The translations under genes and the position numbers were made by a program. A stretch of DNA of 16,217 bases from assembly GCA_036745875.1 (NCBI GenBank), contig DAIOFH010000089.1:1-16217 (forward strand), written 5' to 3'. The stretch comes from DAIOFH01 sp036745875 (GTDB taxonomy: Bacteria; Planctomycetota; SZUA-567). Below the pieces are notes generated by a model. The model was not told the DNA's origin and ran no database searches. It saw only the letters and a program-made list of their open reading frames with translations. The first letter of the stretch is position 1. Each line of letters starts with the position of its first letter. Positions 1 to 7,285 of the stretch are shown piece by piece.

Positions 1-81
1 CACCCCGGCGGGGGATTGCATGGAATCGGGCGAAAACATCCGCAGTTGCCGGGGTCCAGGTCGCCTTGCCTCCGCTACGGG
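1..81 (+). repeat. Intergenic repeat, long arm, left copy
   Basis: This stretch is repeated in inverted orientation at 16101-16180. Bases 37-77 are identical over 41 nt to the reverse complement of 16105-16145, and the outer part (CACCCCGGCGGGG, then TTGCATGGAA) also matches apart from small indels and substitutions. It contains a short CCCC-GGC-GGGG hairpin at 3-13. The end of the arm, TTGCCTCCGCTACGGG (66-81), recurs at 13822-13837. No open reading frame of note crosses it. It begins exactly at the window edge, so the element may extend further left. I see no transposase nearby. Confidence 0.85.
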
Positions 82-148
82 AAAACACGGAATCTTCTTT
101 CAAAATAGCATGATGTAATCGCGACTTCGAAAAATAGTCGTGTACAGT
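66..148 (+). repeat. Multi-block intergenic repeat element, copy A
   Basis: Two conserved blocks, TTGCCTCCGCTACGGG (66-81) and AAAATAGTCGTGTACAGT (131-148), lie in the same order and orientation as in 13822-13897. The spacer is 49 nt here and 42 nt there. Small shared landmarks, AGCAT and then TCGCGA, sit between them in both copies. The element lies about 40 nt beyond the stop codon of the minus-strand gene that ends at 187, just as copy B lies about 35 nt beyond the repaired stop of the acetyltransferase gene. Function unknown. Confidence 0.8.
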
Positions 149-186
149 CCCGTCGCCCCTCATAGGCGGGAAGAGCCAAAGAGCAG

Positions 187-873
187 TCACTTCCAGGACG
201 GCTCTTCACGGAAGGCGCGGTTGAAACCGCTTGGCGGCGGCCAGGAGCCAAGAGCCATCGCCTGGCGCTCGTCTTCCCATGCGCCGTCTTCGTTGCCAAG
301 CTTTTCCCTGGCCAGGGAGCGCCAATAATAGGCTGCACCGTAACTGGGGTTGTAGGACAAAAGAATGTTCAGGTCGTTCTCGGCGTCCGCATGTCGGCTC
401 AGCAGATAGCGGGCCTTGGCGCGGCCGACCAGCCCGAACTCCCATAACGACCCGCCTGAATATCCCATTAGTTCCATGCCTTGGGTAAAGAGTTCCTCCG
501 CCGCTTTGATATGTTCGAGCCCACCGATCATGACAATGGCCTCAGCGCGGATGAACAGGCGCGATACCCGCATGATGACATAGCCGCGCGGTTTCAGCTG
601 CAGCAGCCAGTCCAGCTTCTTTTGAATGAGGGTGTCCCGGTCGAGGACCGCCTTGAACTGGCCGTCCCTGAGTTCGCCGAAAGAGACGCGGATATCCTCC
701 CGTACCGATTCCTCCACGCCCGCCGCTTCCGCCATAAGGAAAGCGCGGCTGCGCTTTTCCCACAGCATGACGAAAATGAAGATTATGGTGCCGCCGATGA
801 TAAGCCACACCCAAATGGACGATCCGCCTTCGGGCAGTTGGTCGCCATACGGATTGTCGTTGTTGTTGGCCAT
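187..873 (-). CDS. Single-pass membrane protein with TPR-like helices, hypothetical
   Basis: The protein has 228 residues. A short polar Asn/Asp-rich N-terminus leads into one strong hydrophobic segment at about residues 20-38, followed by a basic patch (EKRSR), so it is probably anchored in the inner membrane with a long soluble C-terminal part. From about residue 110 the sequence has TPR-like helix pairs: an AEELFTQGMELMGY stretch, RAKARYLLSRHADAENDL, and YNPSYGAAYYWRSLAREKLG, the last with the small/aromatic spacing of a TPR unit. I recognise no enzymatic motif. The start lies 31 nt after the miaB stop, which makes it the last gene of the minus-strand operon. The ribosome-binding site is weak (GGGGA at about 10 nt). 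Its role is unknown; a scaffold or assembly factor is only a guess from the TPR character. Confidence 0.75.
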   Translation of the reverse strand: MANNNDNPYGDQLPEGGSSIWVWLIIGGTIIFIFVMLWEKRSRAFLMAEAAGVEESVREDIRVSFGELRDGQFKAVLDRDTLIQKKLDWLLQLKPRGYVIMRVSRLFIRAEAIVMIGGLEHIKAAEELFTQGMELMGYSGGSLWEFGLVGRAKARYLLSRHADAENDLNILLSYNPSYGAAYYWRSLAREKLGNEDGAWEDERQAMALGSWPPPSGFNRAFREEPSWK

Positions 874-895
874 GGCCTGTTTCCCCGGAAAGTAT

Positions 896-910
896 TGTAT
901 ACGACTATTT
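896..910 (-). repeat. Stray copy of the AAATAGTCGTRTACA repeat block
   Basis: On the minus strand these 15 bases read AAATAGTCGTATACA, one mismatch from the block at 131-148 and 13880-13897. The block contains the last lysine codon and the TAG stop of miaB. The match is too long to expect by chance in a window of this size, but it is only one block of the element. Confidence 0.45.
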
Positions 911-2239
911 ATACACTATTTTGCCGAAGAGGGTCAAGGGGGTGGCGGCGTGGATGTCGAGTTCCAGCAGGTCCCCGGCCGCCGTTGTGCCTGAACCCGG
1001 TTCAAATACGCAAATCAGGTTGGTGTCTGTCCGGCCGGTCCATTTTGACGCGTCCCTCGCCGATACTCCTTCCACCATGATGGTCTGCCGCGTCCCGACC
1101 ATTTTTTCCGAGCGCTCCTGGTTGACGCGGGTTTGGGCGTCGAGAAGCAGCTGGTTGCGCCGCCGTTTTTCCCGGTCCGGCACGTTGTCATCCATGGTCA
1201 ATGCGGAAGGCGTGCCGGGTCTCGGCGAATATTTGAAAATATAACTGTTCTGATAGCCGGCCTTTTCCACCAGGCCGAGGGTAGCCGCAAAATCTTCTTC
1301 CGATTCGCCGGGAAAACCGACGATAAAATCGGAGGCGACCATCGCCTCCGGGATGATCTCCTTGATCATGGCGAGCTTTTCGTCATACTCGGCGCGGTTG
1401 TATCCGCGCCGCATGTCCTTCAAGACCTTGTCGGAGCCCGACTGGGCCGGCATGTGGAAGTGCCTGCTGACCCTTGGGATGTCCCGTACCGCTTCCACCA
1501 GCTTGCGGGAGATGTCCCTGGGGTGGCTGGTCACAAAGCGCAACCGGACAAGGCCTGTCGACTCGCCGACGCCCTGGTCAATGGCCCAAAGCAGGTCGGC
1601 AAGGTCCCTGCCTTCGCCCTTGCCATAGGCGTCTATGTTCTGGCCGAGCAATGTCACTTCCCTCGCCCCGGCGTTCGCAAGAGCCAGGACTTCATGGACG
1701 ATCTCCTCCATCGGGCGGCTGATTTCGGGTCCGCGCACGTCCGGGACAATGCAATAGCTGCAGCGGTTGGAACAGCCGCGCATCACGGAGACGAAGCCCT
1801 GCACGCCCTGGTGGCGCTGGCGCGGATGGGCGGTGTCAATCCCTTCGAAACTCTTGTCGGTCTCGCCGAACAGCCCGGCTTTTTTCTTGTCCAGCGTTTC
1901 CATGATTTCCGGCAGCCGCATGAACTGGCGGGTGCCGACGGCAAAGTCGAGATAGGGCAGTCGGGCAAGGAGGTCTTCGCCTTCGCGTTCGGCAAAGCAG
2001 CCCATCAAACCGAGGCGGAAGTCGGGATCGGCGTCGTGCCGCGGCCGCAGTTGCGCCAGGCGGGAAAGGACGCGCTGTTCCGCATGGTCGCGGACGGAAC
2101 AGGTATTGAAAATGACGGTATCCGCCGCGTTTTCATCCGTGACAATCGCGTGTCCGGCGCTTTCCAACGCTTCGGCGGCGAGTTCCGAATCGAGCTTGTT
2201 CATTTGGCAACCGAAAGTGGTGATGTGGATCTTGCGCAT
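905..2239 (-). CDS. miaB: tRNA-2-methylthio-N6-dimethylallyladenosine synthase MiaB
   Basis: Methylthiotransferase that adds a 2-methylthio group to N6-isopentenyladenosine at tRNA position 37, using two 4Fe-4S clusters and SAM. The 444-residue length is typical. The N-terminal UPF0004 domain has its three cluster cysteines at C11 (FGCQMN), C47 (NTCSVR) and C81 (MGC). The radical SAM motif CxxxCxxC is C156/C160/C163 (GCSNRCSYC), followed by a radical SAM core and a C-terminal TRAM-type domain from about residue 380. The loop after the cluster reads IVPDVRG, where MiaB proteins I know have a tyrosine (IVPYTRG or similar). The gene starts 6 nt after the stop of the CxxCxxCC protein, which implies co-transcription and probably translational coupling. 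A MiaB-like MtaB or RimO is less likely, given the motifs and the NTCSVR signature. Confidence 0.93.
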   Translation of the reverse strand: MRKIHITTFGCQMNKLDSELAAEALESAGHAIVTDENAADTVIFNTCSVRDHAEQRVLSRLAQLRPRHDADPDFRLGLMGCFAEREGEDLLARLPYLDFAVGTRQFMRLPEIMETLDKKKAGLFGETDKSFEGIDTAHPRQRHQGVQGFVSVMRGCSNRCSYCIVPDVRGPEISRPMEEIVHEVLALANAGAREVTLLGQNIDAYGKGEGRDLADLLWAIDQGVGESTGLVRLRFVTSHPRDISRKLVEAVRDIPRVSRHFHMPAQSGSDKVLKDMRRGYNRAEYDEKLAMIKEIIPEAMVASDFIVGFPGESEEDFAATLGLVEKAGYQNSYIFKYSPRPGTPSALTMDDNVPDREKRRRNQLLLDAQTRVNQERSEKMVGTRQTIMVEGVSARDASKWTGRTDTNLICVFEPGSGTTAAGDLLELDIHAATPLTLFGKIVYK

Positions 2240-2245
2240 GGGCGT

Positions 2246-2635
2246 TCAGGTATCCTGTTTCTTGTAAATTCCCCTCTTGCGCTCGGCGCGGTCGGGATAG
2301 AGTTCGTTGACGATTCCTTCGTATTCCGGATGGTCCGCGAGGAGTATGGGATTGCGGTAATACGGGGTATCCCGGACATAAGGGCAACCGCCGGGTTGCG
2401 CGCCGATCGCGACTGCCGCTTCGGCGGGTAGGCAGCGCGGTTCGATTTCAGCCCTCCGGTCGTAGATGCGGCAGAGCTTGGTCTCAAGATCCAGGTGCGG
2501 GCACGGGATGTCCGTGATGAGGACTATGTCGCCGATACGGATTTTTTCATGGCAGCAAAGACCGCAGTTGCGGCAAAGGGCTTCTTTGTCGCCTGTGGCG
2601 GCCTTGGTTTGGGGCTTCTTTGATTTTTTAACCAT
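2246..2635 (-). CDS. YkgJ-type CxxCxxCC zinc/iron-binding protein
   Basis: Small protein of 129 residues with the hallmark of the YkgJ (UPF0153) family near its start: C21-R-N-C24-G-L-C27-C28, followed by further cysteines (PCPHLD, KLCRIYD, PRCLP, GCPYV) that are conserved in the family. These proteins are thought to bind a zinc or iron-sulfur centre; their substrate is unknown. I take the start at the ATG whose first base is 2635 (MVKKSKK). The upstream ATG at 2686 would add 17 residues with no family-like content and would overlap queE by 20 nt. The lysine-rich N-terminus then precedes the metal site directly. It sits between queE and miaB, two iron-sulfur radical SAM tRNA enzymes, which suggests but does not prove a link with iron-sulfur or tRNA modification chemistry. 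Confidence 0.85.
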   Translation of the reverse strand: MVKKSKKPQTKAATGDKEALCRNCGLCCHEKIRIGDIVLITDIPCPHLDLETKLCRIYDRRAEIEPRCLPAEAAVAIGAQPGGCPYVRDTPYYRNPILLADHPEYEGIVNELYPDRAERKRGIYKKQDT

Positions 2636-2666
2636 GTGCCAATGATTCCGACGACTTCCCAGTGGG

Positions 2667-3320
2667 TCACACCCCACGCTCAACATCGGGCCAGATATAC
2701 TTATGCACCTGCAGGTTCAACCGCACGGGAAGACGATCCAGTATAATCCATTCAGCCAGTTGCCTGGCTTCCAGCCGCCCTTGCACCGGCGAAAACAGGG
2801 TATCGACTGTCGCCGCCGGATAATCGCCGCCGCCGATTGTCACTTTGGCCCATTCATAATCATTACTATCGGCGATGACGAATTTTACTTCATCACCGTG
2901 ACGGAGATAGAGTAGATTTTCGAAGCGGTTCCTGTCCATCTCCCCCGAAGACGGGCCCTTCAGGTCCATGATCCGTTTGATGGGATGGGGAAGGAGGGAG
3001 ATATCCCTGCTGCCGTTCGTTTCCACCAGCACCTCGTAGCCTTCATGGGCAAGGCGCATAGCCAGGTCCGGTGTGGTCGACTGGATAAGCGGTTCGCCGC
3101 CGGTGATTTCCACCAGGTCGACTTCATACGGCCGGACCGCTTCGATGATCATGTCCAGTGATAATTCCCGTCCCGCTTCATCCAGCGCGTAGCGCGTATC
3201 GCACCAGCTGCAGGAAAGATTGCAGCCCGCGAGGCGGACGAAAGCGCAGCGCCGTCCCGCATGGGTGGATTCCCCCTGTATGGAACAGAATATCTCGTTC
3301 ACCAGCAGGGTCTTCACCAT
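2667..3320 (-). CDS. queE: 7-carboxy-7-deazaguanine synthase QueE
   Basis: Radical SAM enzyme of queuosine (7-deazaguanine) biosynthesis that converts 6-carboxy-5,6,7,8-tetrahydropterin to 7-carboxy-7-deazaguanine. The 217-residue length fits the family. The N-terminus has the QueE signature NEIFCSIQGES and then the cluster motif C33-N-L-S-C37-S-W-C40 followed by DTRYA. TGGEPL at 73-78 is the SAM-binding GGE motif, and the C-terminus has the family-typical LQVHKYIWPD. The start overlaps the end of the upstream acidic-protein gene by 7 nt, indicating translational coupling. No queC, queD or queF is present in the window, so the rest of the pathway must be elsewhere. Confidence 0.93.
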   Translation of the reverse strand: MVKTLLVNEIFCSIQGESTHAGRRCAFVRLAGCNLSCSWCDTRYALDEAGRELSLDMIIEAVRPYEVDLVEITGGEPLIQSTTPDLAMRLAHEGYEVLVETNGSRDISLLPHPIKRIMDLKGPSSGEMDRNRFENLLYLRHGDEVKFVIADSNDYEWAKVTIGGGDYPAATVDTLFSPVQGRLEARQLAEWIILDRLPVRLNLQVHKYIWPDVERGV

Positions 3321-3802
3321 TGCCTGTCCCTGCGCTCCGATACCGGGGGACCGAAAATTTCAGCCGAGACTATCGCCGCCCTGGCGGCGGCATTATCCGT
3401 GCGGATCGATTCGACAAAGCCGTCGGGGAGGCCAGCCGGTTTCACTTTCGTCACCGACCGGCGCGCTTCCTGCTTGACCTGGATTGTTTGGACGGGAGGC
3501 GTCAGCGTCTCGTAATGCTCCACCGCCGCCATGATCGCGCTGGGCGCGGGCAGGGGCGGGTGGAACACCACCGGCGCTTCCGGTTCGGGGTCCGGTTCAA
3601 CCTCCCGGTAAACACTCTCGTAACGGTCTTCCCCTTCTTCGTCGTCGTACATATATACGTCGTCGTCCTCCTCATGGCTGAAAGGGGAGGACGCGACGGG
3701 CGGCGGCGCGACCGGGCGCGATTGGGTGGGCGGCCGTTTTTTCTTGATCGGCACGCCCATCATCTCGCCCAGTATCTCGACAAGAATATCGCCTAGCGAC
3801 AT
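3314..3802 (-). CDS. Acidic low-complexity hypothetical protein downstream of floA
   Basis: The protein has 162 residues and I recognise no family. The N-terminus (MSLGDILVEILGEMMG) could form a short amphipathic helix. It is followed by a basic/proline stretch (KKKRPPTQSRP), a strongly acidic segment at about residues 43-77 with runs of Asp and Glu interspersed with Tyr, a proline-rich linker, and a C-terminal region (about 110-150) that looks more ordered (GLPDGFVESIRTDNAAARA). There is no signal peptide or membrane segment. It starts 16 nt after floA and its stop overlaps the queE start by 7 nt, so it is firmly within the operon. A peripheral partner of FloA at the membrane is possible from position alone; that is inference. 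Confidence 0.7.
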   Translation of the reverse strand: MSLGDILVEILGEMMGVPIKKKRPPTQSRPVAPPPVASSPFSHEEDDDVYMYDDEEGEDRYESVYREVEPDPEPEAPVVFHPPLPAPSAIMAAVEHYETLTPPVQTIQVKQEARRSVTKVKPAGLPDGFVESIRTDNAAARAAIVSAEIFGPPVSERRDRQW

Positions 3803-3818
3803 ACTGGTTCCTTACTTT

Positions 3819-4931
3819 TTATTGTTTGCTGTCCTTGCCGCCGATGGAGTTGCGCATGTCGGTGTCGGCCTTGACGTTGTTCATGCGGAAGTAATCCATG
3901 ATGCCGAGGTTGCCGCTGCGGAAGGCTTCCGCCATGGCGAGGGGTATCTGCGCTTCGGCTTCGACCACCTTGGCGCGCATTTCGCTGATCCTGGCTTCCT
4001 GTTCCGCCTGGCTGGCCCTGGCTTCGGCGGCGCGCTTTTCGGCATCCGCCTGGGCGACCTGCTTTTTCGCCTGGGCGCGGTCGATTTCCAGCTTCGCGCC
4101 GATGTTTTCGCCGACGTCGACGTCGGCGATGTCAATCGATAGGATGTCGTAGGCGGTGCCGGCGTCGAGGCCCTTGGCGAGCACGGCTTTCGAGATGCGG
4201 TCGGGATTTTCCAAAACCTGCTTGTAATCGGCGGACGAACCGATCGCCGAGACGATGCCTTCGCCGACGCGGGCGATGATGGTGTCGTCCGTCGCGCCGC
4301 CGACGAGGCGCTCGATCGAAGTGCGGACGGTAACGCGCGCCTTGACGCGGAGCTGGATGCCGTCCTTGGCGACCGCGTCCAGGGTTACCTTGTTGCTGGC
4401 CGCTTTCGGGCAGTCGATGACCCTGGGGTCGACCGAGGTGTTGACGGCCTGTACGATCTCGCGGCCGGCGAGGTCGATGGCGCAGGCCTTGTCGAAGGGC
4501 AGGGGGATATTGGCGCGGCTGGCCGAGATCAGGCCCTTGACGACGTCGGTGACGTTGCCGCCCGCCAGCAGGTGGGCCGCCAGTTGCTGCGGTTCAATGC
4601 TCAGCCCCGCCTGGTGCGCCATGACCAGGGCTTGCACCAGGGTCGCCACGTTGCCTCGTGCGAGGTAATGCGCTTCAAGGAAGTCGCGGCTGATGTTCAG
4701 GCCCGCCTTGTGCGCCGTGATCATGGAGTTGACGATAAGGGAACTGTTGACCTTTCGGATCGACATGCCGACGAGGTGGGTAAAGCCTATCGGCACCCCG
4801 GACGCCCATGCCTGAAGCCACGTGCTGCCGAAAGACAGGATGACATAGCCGAGAACCAGCACCAATAACAGCACGACGACACCGAGGACAGCCCACAGCG
4901 CTCCCGGCATTTCCATCATCAACTCATTCAT
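3819..4931 (-). CDS. floA: Flotillin-like membrane scaffold FloA (UPF0365/YqfA)
   Basis: Bacterial flotillin of the FloA class, which organises membrane microdomains. From the chosen start it has 370 residues: a hydrophobic N-terminal segment at about 11-33, a second weakly hydrophobic stretch (SGVPIGFTHLVGMSIRK), then the SPFH-type region with the FloA-typical HKAGLNISRDFLEAHYLARGN and VDPRVIDCP sequences. An Ala/Glu/Lys-rich coiled coil follows at about 280-325 (DAEKRAAEARASQAEQEARI), ending in a short polar tail. I chose the ATG at 4931 because GGAG at 4938-4941 precedes it by 6 nt; a TTG at 4943 in the same frame would overlap that site. It sits 45 nt after a nitroreductase gene and close to nfeD, the usual flotillin partner. 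Confidence 0.93.
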   Translation of the reverse strand: MNELMMEMPGALWAVLGVVVLLLVLVLGYVILSFGSTWLQAWASGVPIGFTHLVGMSIRKVNSSLIVNSMITAHKAGLNISRDFLEAHYLARGNVATLVQALVMAHQAGLSIEPQQLAAHLLAGGNVTDVVKGLISASRANIPLPFDKACAIDLAGREIVQAVNTSVDPRVIDCPKAASNKVTLDAVAKDGIQLRVKARVTVRTSIERLVGGATDDTIIARVGEGIVSAIGSSADYKQVLENPDRISKAVLAKGLDAGTAYDILSIDIADVDVGENIGAKLEIDRAQAKKQVAQADAEKRAAEARASQAEQEARISEMRAKVVEAEAQIPLAMAEAFRSGNLGIMDYFRMNNVKADTDMRNSIGGKDSKQ

Positions 4932-4937
4932 TGTGAT

Positions 4938-4941
4938 CTCC
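4938..4941 (-). promoter_or_regulatory. Ribosome-binding site that fixes the floA start
   Basis: GGAG on the minus strand, 6 nt before the ATG at 4931. Its placement excludes the longer TTG-initiated frame at 4943, whose start codon would abut and include this site. Confidence 0.6.
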
Positions 4942-4976
4942 AAAAAGTAGAATTTCCATTACAATGCGCTTCCGCG

Positions 4977-5510
4977 CTAGACAAATTTCGCAATGCGTTC
5001 CATAGACCTTCTTTGCTTGGGCCGGATTTCCTCGCTCGTCGGGTAGCCGAGGGCGATCATCCAGCCGAAGTGCTTGTCCAGGGGGATGTCGAGGATGGGG
5101 CGGAGCTTTTCGCGGTCATAAACCCCGATGACGCAGGACCCGAGGCCCTGGCCGGTCGCGGCAAGGCAGATGTACGAGGCCGCGGTGCCGAGGTCGCCCT
5201 TGGCGAAATGCTGGCTGTCGAGGATCGGGCTGATACCGGGCATCAGGGTGGCGTGCTCCTCGATGATGACGATAAAGGCCTTGGCCTTGGCGAAGTACTC
5301 GTTCATGCCGGGTTTGGCAACGTGGGGGATGACCTCCGCCATCTTCTCCGGCGACTCGACGACGACGAAACTCCACGGCTGGGCGTTGCAGCCGGATGGG
5401 GCGAGCCGGGCGGCTTCGATGCAGTTGACGAGTTTTTCATGTTCCACCGGCTTGTCGGAAAAATCGCGGCAGCTCTGGCGGGTGCGGCACAGTTCAAGAA
5501 AATTCATCAT
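4977..5510 (-). CDS. Nitroreductase-family FMN oxidoreductase
   Basis: Protein of 177 residues with the nitroreductase fold: the N-terminal RTRQSCRDFSDKPV (the FMN-contacting Arg-rich start, usually RRSxRxF), then APSGCNAQPWSFVVV (in place of the common APSAxNxQPW), and the C-terminal LGTAASYICLAATGQGLGSC and ALGYP motifs. These enzymes use FMN and NAD(P)H to reduce nitro groups, quinones or related electron acceptors; the physiological substrate cannot be read here. It is predicted to be cytoplasmic and to act as a dimer, as the family does. Its ATG overlaps the nfeD stop by 4 nt (ATGA), so it is translationally coupled to nfeD and lies between nfeD and floA. GGAG precedes the first ATG by about 6 nt; a second ATG follows immediately. 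Confidence 0.9.
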   Translation of the reverse strand: MMNFLELCRTRQSCRDFSDKPVEHEKLVNCIEAARLAPSGCNAQPWSFVVVESPEKMAEVIPHVAKPGMNEYFAKAKAFIVIIEEHATLMPGISPILDSQHFAKGDLGTAASYICLAATGQGLGSCVIGVYDREKLRPILDIPLDKHFGWMIALGYPTSEEIRPKQRRSMERIAKFV

Positions 5511-7189
5511 GATTGGCTCCTCTCTTCCATAACAAGGATTCTGCCGGGGACGGCTTCCTTCACCTCCACCCGGCTGCCTGGTTCGATAAACACGCCGTCG
5601 GTGACGACGTCGATAAGTTCCCCTGAATCCAGCCTGACTTTCCCGGCCGGCCTGAGCATCGACTCGGCCCGGCCTTTCTGCCCGACCAGCGATTTCGCTT
5701 TGAGGCGGGCGGATTCGGCGGAGTTTTCATTGGACATTGTTTCCGGGTTCGGGTTGGCCCCCGGCTTTATGCTGCCGCGCATTGTGAGCATGGACAGGAG
5801 CGGCAGGCGGTCGCCGTAGTTGGCGATCAGCCAGATCACGAACGCGGTGGCGATCACCGCCGCCAGCATCAGCAGCGTGAACGATCCGATCTCGGCCCAC
5901 ATGAAGGTGCGCATATATTCGGAATTCCAGTCGGGGGTAAAGGCGAGGAACAGTCCGGCAAGAATGCCCAATATGCCCAGGATGCCCGTAACTCCGAACC
6001 CCGGAATCACCATGATTTCAACCACCAGGAGCGCCACACCGACCAGGAAGATCACGACGCCGACCGGACTTCCCCTGTCATACATGAGAAGCGTCGTGAA
6101 GAAACAGACAAAACCGATGATGCCGATGGCGGCGGGGATGCCCGTCCCCGGCGCATGGAATTCGGTGACTATCCCGGCGATGCCGACGATGAGGAAAACC
6201 CCCAGCAGGACCAGCACCCACACCGGCAGGCCGATATCGTCAAGGCTGGGGAGAAGGTTGCGAAGCTCGAAAGTGCCCTCGACAACGTCGGCGCGGACGA
6301 TATGGTCTTTGTCGATCCCTCTTGAGGCATAGAACTCGTCGGCGCTGTTCACCACTTCCGAGGCGATGCCGTATTCGACAGCCTTGCCGGCGGTCAATTC
6401 GAGAAGCTGCCCGGCCGGCTTGACTATTTTGGAGGCGGTGATTTTCCGGTTTTCCCTGCCTTTTTCGATGTTTTCCTCGTACAGCTTGAGTTCGTGGCTG
6501 TCGAGGTACTCGGTGACGCCGTTGTCGAAGGTGACCTGGTAGAGGGTGATGTCCCGGCTGACCATCGACGCGAACACGGCGGGCGGGCGGCCGCGTCCCT
6601 CGGCGTAGACCTTGAGGATGGTGCGGATGTCGACCTCGATCTTTTCCGCCGTGCGCTCGTCCATCTGGCCGGAAGTGCCGGTAAGGCTGGCCTGCATGGG
6701 TTGGATGTCCCCCATGCGCGCGGTGCGGGTCATGACGATCTCTTTGGCCGCCGAAGCGAGCATGGCCCCGCCGGAGACGGCTTTATGCACCACCAATGCG
6801 ATGGTCGGCGTCTTCGTTTCGAAAATCTTTTTGGACATGGTGTCGCAGATGCCGACTTCGCCGCCGGGCGAATCGATTTCCAACACCACCAGGTCGGCTC
6901 CGTCCTTGTCGGCCTTGTCCAGCGCCGCCATGGCCTGCTTGGGCATCTCGGACAGCGGCTCGCCGATGATGGTGCCGTGAACCGGAATGACGACAACCTT
7001 GTGCCGCCAGCTCTGATACACCGGTTCGACTTCCTCTTCGGCCGGCTGCTGCACGGCCATGGGGCCGCCCGCGCCCGGCTGGACGCTTGGCACGATCTCG
7101 GCTGCGGCTGCGGTACTTACGGCAATAAAGGCGGCAAGGAGAAAAACAAGGGCCTGTTCCCATCCGCGAGTTTTAATTGGTTTTGACAT
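5507..7189 (-). CDS. NfeD family membrane-bound ClpP-class serine protease
   Basis: Long-form NfeD protein (560 residues), the usual partner of SPFH/flotillin proteins. A signal peptide is visible at 1-30, with a hydrophobic core (ALVFLLAAFIAVSTAAAA) and a plausible cut before E31. The protease domain follows, with DSPGG at 106-110 and the nucleophile candidate S139 in VSGGAML, as in the Ser/Lys class of NfeD and SppA-type peptidases. From about residue 320 several membrane segments cluster (VWVLVLLGVFLIVGIAGIV and others, to about 470). The soluble C-terminal part from about 505 (LVGQKGRAES, then SGELIDVVTDG, PGSRVEV) is the OB-fold NfeD domain. It is the first gene of the minus-strand operon, behind the promoter at 7222-7250, and is coupled by a 4-nt overlap to the nitroreductase. 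Confidence 0.92.
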   Translation of the reverse strand: MSKPIKTRGWEQALVFLLAAFIAVSTAAAAEIVPSVQPGAGGPMAVQQPAEEEVEPVYQSWRHKVVVIPVHGTIIGEPLSEMPKQAMAALDKADKDGADLVVLEIDSPGGEVGICDTMSKKIFETKTPTIALVVHKAVSGGAMLASAAKEIVMTRTARMGDIQPMQASLTGTSGQMDERTAEKIEVDIRTILKVYAEGRGRPPAVFASMVSRDITLYQVTFDNGVTEYLDSHELKLYEENIEKGRENRKITASKIVKPAGQLLELTAGKAVEYGIASEVVNSADEFYASRGIDKDHIVRADVVEGTFELRNLLPSLDDIGLPVWVLVLLGVFLIVGIAGIVTEFHAPGTGIPAAIGIIGFVCFFTTLLMYDRGSPVGVVIFLVGVALLVVEIMVIPGFGVTGILGILGILAGLFLAFTPDWNSEYMRTFMWAEIGSFTLLMLAAVIATAFVIWLIANYGDRLPLLSMLTMRGSIKPGANPNPETMSNENSAESARLKAKSLVGQKGRAESMLRPAGKVRLDSGELIDVVTDGVFIEPGSRVEVKEAVPGRILVMEERSQS

Positions 7190-7221
7190 GGAGATTCCCT
7201 TATCGTTATAGTAATTCTCAA

Positions 7222-7250
7222 ACTATACATAATAATGCCTGGGCGGTCAA
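7222..7250 (-). promoter_or_regulatory. Sigma70-type promoter of the nfeD-to-TPR operon
   Basis: On the minus strand TTGACC (7245-7250) and TATAGT (7222-7227) are separated by exactly 17 nt; each hexamer differs from consensus at one base. The predicted transcription start is near 7215, giving a leader of about 26 nt and a ribosome-binding site AAGGGA before the ATG at 7189. It lies in the 96-nt gap between divergent genes, so it may overlap the promoter of the plus-strand methyltransferase, for which I see only a weak CATAAT at 7228-7233. Confidence 0.7.
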
Positions 7251-7285
7251 CACAGGCAATCTCGGGAAAAAAGGCGGAATCATAA

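Noticed and set aside
1133..2431. A 432-codon open frame on the plus strand
   Set aside because: It is antisense to miaB and the CxxCxxCC gene, has no family-like motifs, and arises from the GC-rich codon usage of the real genes.
2636..2686. Longer start for the CxxCxxCC protein at 2686
   Set aside because: The extra residues overlap queE and look unlike the family. The ATG at 2635 leaves a normal gap.
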